Positions 39,281-50,870 of a stretch of 64,000 nt of DNA are shown here, in pieces; the first letter of the stretch is position 1; the number at the start of each line of letters is the position of its first letter. The stretch spans positions 62,001-126,000 of the forward strand of contig JAESIW010000129.1 in assembly GCA_016802295.1 (NCBI GenBank), written 5' to 3'. The translations under genes were made by a program, and so were the position numbers. The notes beneath the pieces are model-generated. The model saw only the letters and a program-made list of their open reading frames with translations. It was not told where the DNA came from and did not search any database. This DNA is from Brachionus rotundiformis (Eukaryota; Rotifera; Eurotatoria; Ploima; Brachionidae).

Positions 39281-41321
39281 TCAAAAATTACAACAAAATT
39301 TTCCATCAATTAAACTAATTGATTTGACGGCCTGGGCCTCGCCAAATATGCCATAAGAGTCTTTAAGCGACCTAAACTCGCTTAAGTCAATCAGTGAGCT
39401 TAGATCAAATGGTTCATTATTTTCTGACTTTTTGGCACAATTCAAACCAGCCGACTGATCGTATGTATTGCCAACCATGCTGAAATCTGTAATTTGGGTT
39501 ACTTTGAATAAATTACACAACCTGTGTATGTGGTAAGGCATAATTGGTCCAATAAAATCAATTGCGTACTGAGTAAATGGTTCTCCAAAGCTATTCAAGC
39601 TTTTAATGACATTTTGTTCCACTTTAATCTTTTGCAGAGTGGCGCCAACAAATGACAAAGGTGATAGCAAAGTGGGCGGTATGCCTGTCAATGGACCACT
39701 GCTGGACATACAACTCTTTGAATTTAGCAAAAAATTAAACAATGCTTGGACATCGCCTCCCTCTGAGAAATACAAAGTTGACCTTGGTCGATTGTCAAAG
39801 TTGTAAGTAGAGTCTTTTTGGGCATTTTTGCTGTTCCGTTGTAGAACAGAAGCCTTGAAATTGACCGTAGAGTTAAGGCCAATTTGTTCAAGCCATTCAT
39901 CCGGTTCTTCACAATCGTCATCATTTTCTTCCTCATCTTCTTCAATACCATCTCTGGCGTTCTCGTCCAAGCATTTTTCTTGTCCACTGGTGTTCAAATT
40001 TAAATCATTTTCATCACTAAAACTTTTATTTGTTTTATCATTTGAATTTTCACTATGGACCGTGTCCGAGTTGGAATTGTCATTTTTAAAGTCACCAGAC
40101 TCGGACTTTTTCATTCCAGCGGGAGCAAGTGGCATGCTAAAGTTGATGTCCTTCAAAGCCTGACGCAAACCTTTTGTCGATGGGGTCAGAATAGCGGTCA
40201 TTTCTTGGTTGCCATCAAAATTTTCGGCCTTGAAGAGAACCACAAAAGAGTGTGTTAGGACGTAAAAGTATGGACAATGGTTGCTCTTAAGGCTGTTGTA
40301 CAGCGATTTAAAGCTTGTGTTCCTTAAAAAAAATCAAATAAAAAAGGATAAACAATTTTTGCTTGCTTGTTACCAGCTTTTTGCCAAAGACTTTTGAATA
40401 TCAGCATTCAAAGGCTCAGCACTCAAATTTCCCATGCTTATATTTCTTGGATAAAGATTTAACCATGGCAAATAGGGAAAAGTCCAATAGCTGATCGATT
40501 CACAAAATAGCGTTTTGAACAAGTCTTTGTTGGTCTCACTTGAATTCTTCATAGCCAAAGATTCATTTTGTACCAAAAAGCAAAATTTATGTACCTACAT
40601 GAATTTGCTGTTCCAGATAAGTGTAAAATGTGTTAAACTTGGAATAATTGAGAATAGCCTCGGACTCGTGCTGGGATTTTATGGCCATATTACAGTTAAA
40701 AGTTTTGCTAGATAGAAATCTAAGTCGAGTCTTGAGAGTCCAATCAATTGGAAGAAGACTTTCATTCTCGAATTGGTATGTTACTTTTGGTTCATTTTTG
40801 TCAGCCAGCTTTTTGTCTGGTTCTACTGTGGCTCCTGTAGACAAACTTGAGCATATATTTTTGACTATCTGAGGGCATAGATTTGTGAGTTTAGCCTCAG
40901 TCTTTAAAAAGTTTATTTCATTTAAAAATTTAAAATTCTTTGATAATTTTATACTTTGGGTTTGGTAAAATGTTCAGGCTCTTTTTCGGGCGATTTTTTA
41001 TTAGAGTTAAAAAAAGACAGTAATGATTCATTATTCTTGGAAAAATCAAAGATCAGATCAAGATTTTATTTTAGAAATAAAAAGAACTACTTCTGATGAG
41101 AAATTGGTTGCATTGGTTAAGTTGGCACCGATTGAGAATCTGTTAAAAATGCTTCTTGTTATTTTAGCTTGAGGTTGAGATATGTCATCAGTGGGCGCAT
41201 TGAAGAGCTCTGTTTTTCGCTTCAGCGATTTGGATCGTGATAGCGATACAACTTTTGGCTTCTTCCATGGCGACGGTGGTGGCTGATTGCCTGTGTTGGC
41301 TGACTCAAGCGATGAAGACAT
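39281..41321 (-). CDS. DONSON: DONSON (replication fork/CMG helicase assembly factor)
   Basis: Five exons (41321-41091, 41035-40955, 40901-40599, 40546-40374, 40322-39281) give about 609 residues; human DONSON has 566. Diagnostic segments: DWTLKTRLRFLSS, YWTFPYLPWLNLYPR, SFKSLYNSLK then CPYFYVLTHSFVVLFKA, and NSKSCMSSSGPLTGIPPTLL followed by SPLSFVGATLQ. All match DONSON/Humpty dumpty in order. The N-terminus is short, basic and Ser/Pro-rich; an acidic, disordered insert lies mid-protein (about residues 340-400). In animals it helps load the CMG helicase and guards forks in the nucleus. Introns are about 51-55 bp. The 40374/40322 boundaries rest on phase and could be a base off. Confidence 0.92.
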
Positions 41322-41769
41322 GTTAATTATTTAATTTATTTTTAAACTTAAATTTTGATAATTCAACACAACCTTATTAGAAAATCTTTAGAGTTTCAAA
41401 ATTAGTTTAACCATTTAAATTGAATATTTAAACAAAAGATAGAATAGGTTTAGTTCGTTCTTATTTAAAAAGATGTGACATTTTTTTTAAATTGAATTAA
41501 ATTTAAAAATTTTTTCAAATTTATTTTATTATTTTTATATTTTATTCTTAATAATTATCAAAAAATCTTCATTTTGATAAAAAAAAATAATTTTATTTCT
41601 TTTTTTATCCATGTATAATCAACTTTTGTCTATTAGGGTCTCCGTTAATCCCTCAATCTTATTTCAATGTAAATTAGCTGCCTTATTTTTTATTTTGGTA
41701 GTACTTTTGCTGATGAACATATGTGAATATTAAATTAATACCCTTCTTTATATAACCAATTATTTATTT

Positions 41770-41881
41770 CAGCTTTGAAGGCACTCATTTTCCAAACCTT
41801 TGTAGGACTCAACTACATCTCTTCTGAGTCTTATCTCTATACATTTTATTCCAAATCTTTCCATTTTTCTACCAGATATTT
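41770..41881 (-). mobile_element. LINE ORF2 C-terminal fragment, minus strand
   Basis: Minus-strand translation gives MERFGIKCIEIRLRRDVVES followed by YKGLEN, matching the segment after the reverse transcriptase of CR1/Jockey-type LINEs, where a run like RRLRGDLIEVYKIL is typical. It is followed by a stop. Confidence 0.5.
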
Positions 41882-42079
41882 AAGACATAAATATATTTGA
41901 CTAGTTTTGGATAGATCCAGCTGAAATCTGGCCTAAAATTTTGTTTTTTTCCATAATTTTTTATTCAAATACTTAATATTATTTGAGTTTAAGAACTTCC
42001 GTATCTTTATATTTCTGGGATCCCTTCTATTTGAATGTGCAAAAATGACCTCCTTGATTGCGTTTCTAATAGAATGATT

Positions 42080-42500
42080 CAAAAATGCTCGGCCTAGTAG
42101 ACAGAATCTATGACCAAGCGATAATGCAGAAATATCTAGATTCAGTATTTCAATAGATAGATATGTTGCGTATGGGAATGTGCGCTGATAAGCACCAAGT
42201 GATACATTTGGTAGAATAAATACAAGGCATAGATATAAAGCAAACTTTGGTTCTTGGAATTCTAAAACAAAGTTTTAAAAGCATGGATGAGAGGCTGTGT
42301 GCAAGCCTGTATACATATTTGGTGAGACCTTGTAAAGACTATGCAGCTCAGGTATGGAATCCAAGTATGATAAGAGATGTGAATGCGTTAATGAAGGAAA
42401 ATGTGTCTAAAATCTAAGTCATCCTCAGGCTTCAAAGCTGCTTTAGATAGATTTAATGGAAAAGGCTTCTACAGCTGCCAAATGACGGTGGTGGGCTCAG
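42080..42500 (+). mobile_element. LINE reverse transcriptase C-terminal relic, plus strand
   Basis: Plus-strand frame around 42250-42420 reads LGILKQSFKSMDERLCASLY, then YLVRPCKDYAAQVWNP. This is the classic thumb-region motif of non-LTR reverse transcriptases (LVRP.LEYA.QVWNP). Stops lie upstream and downstream, so the element is dead. It points the opposite way to the fragment at 41770. Confidence 0.7.
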
Positions 42501-42849
42501 ACAATCTACATGTTAGGTGTTGAAGCAAAATCTGCTGACCAGGAGTCAGGCTTATTATTTAAATATGAAGTATAGTTATTCAGTCTTTGGTGTCATATAT
42601 TTCGGTATCATTCTTTTCCATAATCCGATAATTTACCAATATCCAGAGTTTAAAAGAGACAGTGATTATTTGCCTGGACGAAAAACAATTAATAATTTGA
42701 TTACATTAATTATTCTTTAAAATATAAATTATTTTAGTTCATCAGCAATTAACTGGTATTTTTAAATAAAATTTATAATTTATCATTTATGTGCTCACAA
42801 TAAATGGAAAAAATGAATTTTTTTATCTAATTTTATTTTTTTGCTGTAT

Positions 42850-44374
42850 TTAAAAAAACCAATAAACAAAAATAAAAATATAAACTAAATAATAAAAATA
42901 ATTTTTTGTGTAATTAGTTATTAAAACTATTGATGCACTGCTCACATTAATCGAATTTTCGTCTATCGAAGCGATTGCTTTTGCTGAAACCAAATTATTT
43001 TTATGCACAATTTTCTCTTTTTTAATATTACCTCGATCTAAGAGGAAAATAAAATTTAAAATAAACTTGATAAAATAAAAAAAGCCCTTATATACTTGAA
43101 TTTAGGAAATAAAACGAAGCTTGGAAACCTTTGCCATCGAACACATTGTTCGACTTAAAGGTAACATGAAAAAAGCTTCCATCTGAAACTATGGTACCAG
43201 GTTTGTTTACTCCACAAAATCTACTAAAAAACCTGTCTCTGTTCTGAAAATTTGACAATTCAACATAATCACTTTTGGTATCAGCTCCGCATCTTTATAT
43301 TTTTAGAATAAAGAAAATTAAGTCAACAAATGTCTTATCTAGCTTACTGGTCAACTCCTTCTATGTCAAATGTGTGAAATGTTATCTGAACTTTTTCGTT
43401 CTTTAATCCAATGAAGTAATAATGGCATTCCAAGTCTCTGGGATACAAGCCCGGATAATTGGGAGTCGTGAAATAGCCATTTTGTGTCTCTGTGCTGTTG
43501 AAGAATATTTTGCATTCACCATTCGGCTTCAATGTACCACTCTCTTTCAGCTCAAGACCAAAATCTAAAATCACATACTTCCACATCGCTAGTTAAAGTT
43601 TTTTCTTAATTTACCTTTGGTAAAACGATACCGAAGTAAATAGCCACTGTAGTTTTTTCTTGAATGCGAACTGGCCTGGCCTGTTTCAAAATCTCGCCTC
43701 ACTGTCTTGAATCTTATTTGTAGGAAGTTGCTGGCTGATATAATTTGTCGTGGTGTAAATGATATATTTATACAATTGCATAGGTCGTAATTTTGGTTGT
43801 TCAAATTGACTGTCATCAACTGGGACATGTCATTTGTTGCCAAATTACTATCTTCATAAAACTTTAAACATACTGAATCAGAATACCTACAACTAAATAA
43901 TAAATTAATTAATTTTTTTAATAAATAAATTTATTATAATACTATAAATAAGAAATAAAAAATTAATTTACTCAATTTTATTGAATTTATTTACATCAAA
44001 AGGATAATAAAGTTCAAAATTTTCGAAAAAAATTTGAATACGCTCTCCAGGCTGGCCATAGAATTTGTAAATGCACTCAATGGGACTGTTGGACATTTGA
44101 TAGTCCTTCATTTCGTGGTACACTGGCGGCTCTTTAAGATAGCCTTCACTAAACTTGGAACTGATATCATTGCGGATTACAATCGGATTCTCACAGCAGC
44201 CTTAAATATATTTTTTTCCTATAATCTTAATTACCAAAGTGCAGACTTACTTGGGTCTATTTTGCTGTTGGTATTTAGCCTAAGTGCATAGGATCCAAGC
44301 TGCAAGTGACCGAGAATTTTTACCGAGACCAGAAAAAATATTCGGTAGAAAATATTTTCTACTCGGATTTTCAT
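42850..44374 (-). CDS. Secreted or membrane-anchored CUB-domain protein
   Basis: Six exons (44374-44251, 44200-43972, 43886-43615, 43564-43348, 43292-43096, 43037-42850) in matching phase give 408 residues. An in-frame TAA directly precedes the ATG. The N-terminus is signal-peptide-like (IFFLVSVKILGHL). Two CUB modules follow: a divergent one from about residue 43 (CCENP...IECIYKFYGQPGERIQIFF...) and a canonical one from about 215 (CKIFF...GYFTTPNYPGLYPRDLECHYYF...DYVEL...FCG). The last 17 or so residues (NYFYYLVYIFIFVYWFF) are hydrophobic and end the protein, as in GPI-anchor signals or a very short membrane tail. The arrangement recalls SOL-1/NETO-type CUB proteins that help ionotropic receptors, but that role is not shown by sequence. 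Confidence 0.78.
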
Positions 44375-46914
44375 TTAAAAGCTAGTGAAAAAATCCAGAG
44401 CTGAATAAGTGTGTATAGAAAATGGTGAGTGGATTTTTACCAATATCCGTGCTAATTTCTTATTGTTTTATTGGAAAATTCATAGTAAAAATTTAATTAA
44501 AAAATCTATCAAAATATTAAAAAATGAGTGATTGAAGTAACTTAGACGATTTCAAGTATTTCGACAGATTTAATTTATTATAGTGCTGAAAATTCACACA
44601 CAATAACTTTTTGAGATAGGTTTAATTTTTTCTATCAGGAAATTTATTTAATAAAATCAGACCTAAATGAGCTACCTATTGATTTTTTAATTCAAGTGAC
44701 ACATGAGAATTGTGAGTTTAAATTTGACTGTAAATCCGCTTTTGAGCCAAGCTTGCTCTGAGTATACTTAGATGGTAAAACTGGCTGTCCTCTTTTTGGC
44801 AAAGAAATTCTTATTGAGATTAAATGAAGCGCTGATAGAACAAGAAGTTTACAATTTTGATTAATTTGTTAAATAAATTATTTAAATTAAAAAAATAAAA
44901 ATAAACAAATTAATTGCCAAATATAAAGTTTTTTGTTAGCTTAACAAAACAATAAGCTAATATTAAACTATTTAATTCATTGATTTGAAAAACAATCATT
45001 AGTTTCAATCGATTTGTATCATCATGGTGCTGTACCAAGTAAACAAAAAATTTTCATATTTGCTCTAATTAAGATTTGTTAGAAGTACTTGATTAATTTA
45101 AAGGGTCACTTAAATTTATATTGCTGAACAAAATGCTGATTAAAAATATTTTTAATTAAATTAAAGCAAGCTTGTGCAGTCTAGAGCTGCAACAAATTAG
45201 CTTTGTATCATCATTCCTCTTCCTCCTTATACATTTTTGTTTTGTTCAAATTACATAAAATTTTATTAATTAATTAGAAAAAAATTATAAATATTTATAC
45301 TTCTCTTATCATGCCCCAGTCGACAATTAATCCCTAATATGTAATTAAAAAATATATGTGCATTTGTTTCTGGCTATGAAATTTGGCAAAATATTTAAAC
45401 ATTTTAATTTTTAAGGTTAAGAATAAGAATTGCTTAATCCAATCGATACTTGAAGAGCCATAATTTTTTATAATCTTATTTTTTAATTATTTTAGCATTT
45501 GCTGAACAAAAATAGATAAAATTTGCCATAACATTTGATTTATTCAACTCTTCTAGTTGATTAAAAATGAAAATTAGAAAAGTTATTTTGCTTAATTTAA
45601 GCAAAAAAAGCGAGTGAAAGATTAGACACCTTTGAATGTGTTTTTTATCTTTACATAGACAATGAAAAATCGAATTATCAAAAGAACGATTCCTAAGCTT
45701 ATAATTCAATATTGTGTATTTATTTGAATGATTTACGGCTCTCAAAGTCATATATTAATTTAGTTATATGATAAAAAATTACTTTAGTCATAAATCATAT
45801 TAATCCAAATAAATTCACAGTATTAATATTTAAAGTTATGAATAAATCAACAAAAATATAGATAAAAAATAATTATTTTTTTATATTGTCTCTAATTCTG
45901 TCGAGATTTTGATACAAAATATTAGAATTTTTTATAAAACATTATACCAAATGGAAGCCTATTAGTCTATATTTCCTGTTTATTTTACTTAAACATTATT
46001 GAATGACAATTTAATGAGATATTTTGGAAAATTTTTATTTTTTCAACATGAACCAATTTCCCTTCAAAAATCAAAATTAAACAAAAAAGTCATGAATATG
46101 TGATTTTTGGTAAACAAGTTAAGCATAAAGCTTTAAATTTTCTTATTAATATTTTAACAATAGATAGCTGATTGCTATTTTTTGTTTAAGATTTTAACAT
46201 TAATTGATTATTCAGATCGATTTAATTATCGATTTGAAAATCTAAAATGTTTAATGATTTATTTTTACTCAGACCCAGCATAGTTTGAATCACTTTTTCT
46301 ATTTAGAATTGTTGTCTGATCATTTTTCAATATGCTAAAAATCGATTTTCATCTAAATTTTGACAGATTTTAATTAAATAATGAGACATATTTCTGTCAA
46401 GGTTCAAATTAGCTATAAACTAAAACTAATTTGATGCCGGTATGGTAAAATATTACAACTCTTTTGACCGTAAAGCTCAAAATTTGCACTAATTAGACAG
46501 ACAGAAGCGAAATTTTGCCGCTTCATTAGTGCTTATTAATTTATCTTGTGTGAAAAAATAAAAATTTTATAATTTTAAGTTTTATTAGCCAAATTAAATA
46601 AAAATAGGGTCCAGCGAGATAAAGTTGGTGAATGAATTTAAAAAAACTTATTAATTGGGATATTGATTTATTTTCTAAATAAGAATGGACTAAATTTTGA
46701 GAATATTTTCCATTAAGAGAAAATTATACAAGCAAAATAATTTATTTAAAGATAATACCAGATATACAGAAAAACATTTAATTAAAATAAATAGTTTCTG
46801 CTTCGTGCTGATAAATTGGGTATTTAGTTTTAATTGTAACAAAATATGGGATCAAATTAATTGTAGAAATAGAAAAAAAAAATTAATAACTGGTCAGCTA
46901 TTAAGAATATTTTA
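44375..46914. other. 2.5-kb spacer
   Basis: AT-rich. No gene, repeat or RNA feature that I can support. Frames at 45476 and 46697 are short, AT-driven and without motif. It includes the promoter side of the CUB gene. Confidence 0.5.
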
Positions 46915-49303
46915 TCACTCAGTGTCTTGTAAATCCAAGCTCAAATTTCTGAACGCTTCTTCCAATTTTTTGTACTGAAAACTAAACTTTAAATTATTGT
47001 TTGCCTCATTTGAGTCTTCGATTTTTTTCAGTGCATCGAATATTATGCAAATATCTCCTTTTAAATCACTGATGATATTTGAGACATGTTGGGTCTTACT
47101 TAGTATCTCTATGCTCTGATTATATGGGTTGTATCTGACTGCGAAGGGCCGCTTAATTTTCATGGCAAATTCTCTAATGATCCAAGAAATAAAGTAAGCA
47201 ATAGATTAGGTGGAAAAATACCTCATGCGCAGCTTTGCCTCATTGAAAGTGGCCGATTCGTAGTAGCATTCTTGAAATGAAGTAATCAAGCACTCTTGGT
47301 TTATGGTCACCTCTGGGTCAAATTTTTTGATTGATGCCTTTCCGGAAAGAGCGTGCTTTAGCTCGCTTATAGATGATAGAAGTCCAGCTCCGTAGGCTCT
47401 CAGCTCGCCGTTTTGGCGACACAGTCCAAACTCAACTGTAAAAAAGTAGCACTTGAAAGGCCAAAATATAAATTTGTTTTCAATTAGATAAATTTTTGAT
47501 TTTTTTTAATTTAAATAAATTATTTTATTGCTTTTTTAAATAGAAAAAAAACTATCTTATCTAATTTATTAGAAATAGTGTCTGAAAATAAGAGAGATTA
47601 ATTAAGATTTTGTGAAATTTGATACAATAAGACAGAAAAAAAACCTTTAAATTTTTATCTAAAAGTTAAGGACTGGTTGATTGTAAATGACACATGGTAC
47701 AGAGGTGAATTTGCAGTCCCACGAATTATACCATGTTTTATTTACCATGAACTAGTCTTTAACTTTTAGAAAAAAGTTATAAGATTTTTTTTCTGTTCTA
47801 TTGTACCAAAATTCAGGAAACCACTGATTTATAAGTTATACTAACAGTAGCCAGATTTTTAATATCCTCTTCAGATGCTCCAATCGAAGCGAGTCCGATT
47901 TCATGGGAGAATTGGGCAAAGTTCGGGTCTGCCAACAGGGGAACATGTCCAAGTAGCTCGTGACAGCAATCGCTATGGATAGAATAATTATCATTGTATT
48001 TGATTTGATAATGAAGACTAGCTCTTACGGTTCAGGTGTATAAAAAGGGTCTGATGAGTGCCTTATGTATTGGGTGCAGTGGAACACTCGAAATGCAAGT
48101 CCATACAAAAAATCTCTCGGAGACAAATAGCCAGCCACTGGTCTTATGGTAAATCCAGTTCTTTCTTTCAAAAATTTTGACACATCCTCCAATTGCGGTA
48201 TGTTGTCCTCTCTGTATCCACAGTACTTTTTCAATAGTGGCCAGTTTTCCAAGTACTCAATGCAAGCATATGTTGGATACATTGATGTCAAATTTTTGTA
48301 AATGACTCCCCAAGTTTTTATCTCTTCTTTTGTATATTCAACATATGGAATTGGTTCGCCACTTGATAAAAAAAATTTCAATTTTTTTAATAATTTTTTT
48401 TAATATTTAATAATAAACTACTATTTGTATTTCATTGCCAATTGACCAAAATACATTCGTCTCTTTCGATACTCAGGATCCTTGAAGCCCTTTGAAAAAA
48501 AAACTGTAAAAACTTAAAACGAGAAAAATAATTAATTTACAGGATGATCAACATCTAATTCTTCAGAATAGAGCAAAACTTTTTTGGAACAAGTATCAAG
48601 TTCTGAAATTTTTATGGGAAACCATAAGACTTCGATTGCTTCAACTTTGGTAAAATAAAAAAAAAGACTTAAAATTTGACTTTATCTTATGTTTATCCTA
48701 ATTGAATACTTTTTCTGACCAATTCTCCATTTGAGTTCAAAATGGCTGAATCTGTTGTGTCTATAAGACCAGATGTGACACCATTCACCTCATCAAAGCT
48801 TGATTCAGATGAAAAACTATTTACGGAAGCTAATTTTGGCTCATTTATCTGAATATGAGACACTTGTCTCTTCAAAGACTTGATTAATGAAGAGACTGGA
48901 ACATCGCCTTTACCAGATTCTAAATTAACAAATATCTCATATTCAGAGTTGGTTCTTAAAGATTTGCGGGACTCAATGTGAACAACATTAAGACCGCTTT
49001 CCTAAAAACAATTAAGTAAAATAATTTAGCTCTAATTAGGCTTGTTTACTTCAAAAACTCTTAAAGCTCTGGCAAGTCCACCAACTCGATTTTTGAGTGT
49101 GAATATGAAAGATGCGCTTTGGGCGGTTTTCTTTAGACTCTTGGATCTTTTTTCATTAACCACCTTTACAACATCCGCATCTTCCATTTCTTCATTAACT
49201 GTGTTCAATTGCTGCCAATTGGTAAATTATAAAAAATGTCAACAGATAATTTAAAAAGCCTTACATCTATGAATCTGAAGTAAAGAGATCTGTCGAAATC
49301 CAT
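46915..49303 (-). CDS. TPH: Tryptophan 5-hydroxylase
   Basis: Nine exons (49303-49265, 49211-49050, 49001-48710, 48644-48541, 48489-48422, 48361-48029, 47972-47846, 47451-47222, 47173-46915) give about 537 residues. An ACT-type regulatory domain (SASFIFTLKNRVGGLARALR...SGLNVVHIESR) lies at about 35-100, then a 60-residue linker, the catalytic domain (about 195-495) and a C-terminal tetramerisation helix. Iron ligands are H337 and H342 in CHELLGHVPLLA and E382 in FFTVEFGLC. GYREDNIPQLEDVSKFLKER and GAGLLSSISELKHALSG favour tryptophan over phenylalanine or tyrosine hydroxylase. It makes 5-hydroxytryptophan, the rate-limiting step to serotonin, with tetrahydrobiopterin, Fe(II) and O2. It probably marks serotonergic neurons. 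Introns are 38-394 bp. Confidence 0.95.
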
Positions 49304-50320
49304 CGTTATTTAAAAATTAAATATTTTTTTTTATTTATACCCAAAGTGATGAATGCTCAAAATGGCATAGAATTATTATCTGCATATAAAGTTATCAATC
49401 CTACACTCAAATATAACGTCAATTCGAATCATGAATAATAGAATCTATTCAGACTTGTTATATAACATGTTTAGTCTTTAAAATTTAATTAAAATCTATC
49501 AAATTAGTTTGAAACCAAAGAAAAGTTGAATCCTTTAGTTGATATATCTAATGTCATATAATTAAATGGTAATTTAAGAAATTTTAATTAATGCAACGTT
49601 ATAAGTTTTGATTACATTTATGTTTCGATTTTTTACTAGACTAAAAATTTCAAAATTGAACTAATTAGTTATTTCTAAAGCTAATTAAATTATTTTATAT
49701 GAATTTATTTTAAATAAAAGAATTAAAGTTCATATTTTACATCGGTAAATTTGCTAAAATAAAAGCTAAATTTTTAAAAATTTTCTCAAAAAATTTAAAA
49801 AGATTCCTAGGATATTCTCAATTGTTAATTTCCATAATTAAAATCCAATTTTAGAATAAAAACAATGGCAATTTTTCATGATATAAATATTCATTACACA
49901 TTTTTTTAAAGGTCTAAATTTGCCTGTTATTTTCCAAAATTTGGTGATCTTTTTTGATCTTCTTAGATCTATTAGATTCCATGATATCTGTTTTTGAAAA
50001 ATTCCTTCCTTAAAAAATAAATATTGGGATGGCTCATGTCCTTAAATTTGAAGTAAATAACTTAAATGATATCAACAACTTTTCAAATTGAATTTAAAAA
50101 AATAGTTTTTAAGAAAAAACAATTTTAACTTAGAATTGTTTTTGCATATATATATAGGCGGGAAAATACAAAAAAGCGTTTTTTTTTTCAAATTTTTATT
50201 TGTCATCAATCCAAGATCATTATATCAAAAAAAAAATTAAGTGAAAAAAAAAATACAAAAGAAAAAAAGGATACAATAAATTAAAAAAAAAAACGGTTCA
50301 AAAGTAGAAATTTTTACAAA
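49304..50320. other. Spacer upstream of tryptophan hydroxylase
   Basis: About 1 kb of AT-rich sequence, presumably holding the hydroxylase promoter. No other feature seen up to the Tc1 relic. Confidence 0.4.
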
Positions 50321-50870
50321 TTAATATTTAAAATGACCGCCTTTGGCCTTATAATAAGCCAAAACTCTTTTTGGCACAGATTCAATCAACTTTTGTACGT
50401 ACTCAGTTGGAATCTTTATCCACTTTGTGTTTACCATTTTGGCATCCATGTATGACCATAAGTTCTCGATTGGGTTGAGATCTGGTGAACGGGCACACCA
50501 TGGCAGAACCTCAATGTTCTGTTCTTTCAACCAGTCTCTTACTGAGTGGGCAGTATCTGCCGAAGCGCCATCTTGCTGAAAAATCCAAGGGTCGTCTGGC
50601 TCAAATAGCAGGTCAACAGATGCTAAAAGGTTGTTTTCCAAGGTGTTGATGTAGACAAATTGTTTAATTCGTCCTGTATAAATGTTGCTTATACTAGTGC
50701 CTTTGTAGGAAATGCATCCCCCGATACCAGATGACCCTGCACCGTTTTGTAATCTTGTTATAAAGATGAAACTTCATTTTTAAAACCTTTTTACGATTAC
50801 TCTTGACTTACGATTGAAGACCTCAAAATTGGACTCTTCACTGAAAATAATTTTATAGGAAGTTTTTTGA
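50321..50870 (-). pseudogene. Tc1/mariner transposase relic
   Basis: Minus strand. The 5' part reads IIFSEESNFEVFNRKSRVIV, then shifts frame near 50775. An open 106-codon part follows with IFQQDGASADTAHSVRDWL and ARSPDLNPIENLWS, the DDE-domain motifs of Tc1-like transposases, ending GGHFKY. The first catalytic Asp (normally SDES) reads SEES, and the frame is broken, so it is inactive. The N-terminal DNA-binding half is missing or decayed. Possible terminus-like CAGTATGTTGC near 51050-51063 (minus strand); no clear matching end was found at 50150. Confidence 0.85.

Larger units (their letters stand above)
41322..42849. other. Intergenic region with LINE debris
   Basis: The upstream side of DONSON and the downstream side of the CUB gene. 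Two LINE fragments in opposite orientation are listed separately. The rest is AT-rich; a 67-codon frame at 42517 is probably chance. Confidence 0.5.

Noticed and set aside
42517..42720. 67-codon frame downstream of the LINE relic
   Set aside because: May be residual element sequence or chance; no signature to support a separate gene.
45476..45751. 91-codon minus-strand frame
   Set aside because: Composition typical of chance frames in AT-rich spacer, no domain, no neighbouring exon in phase.
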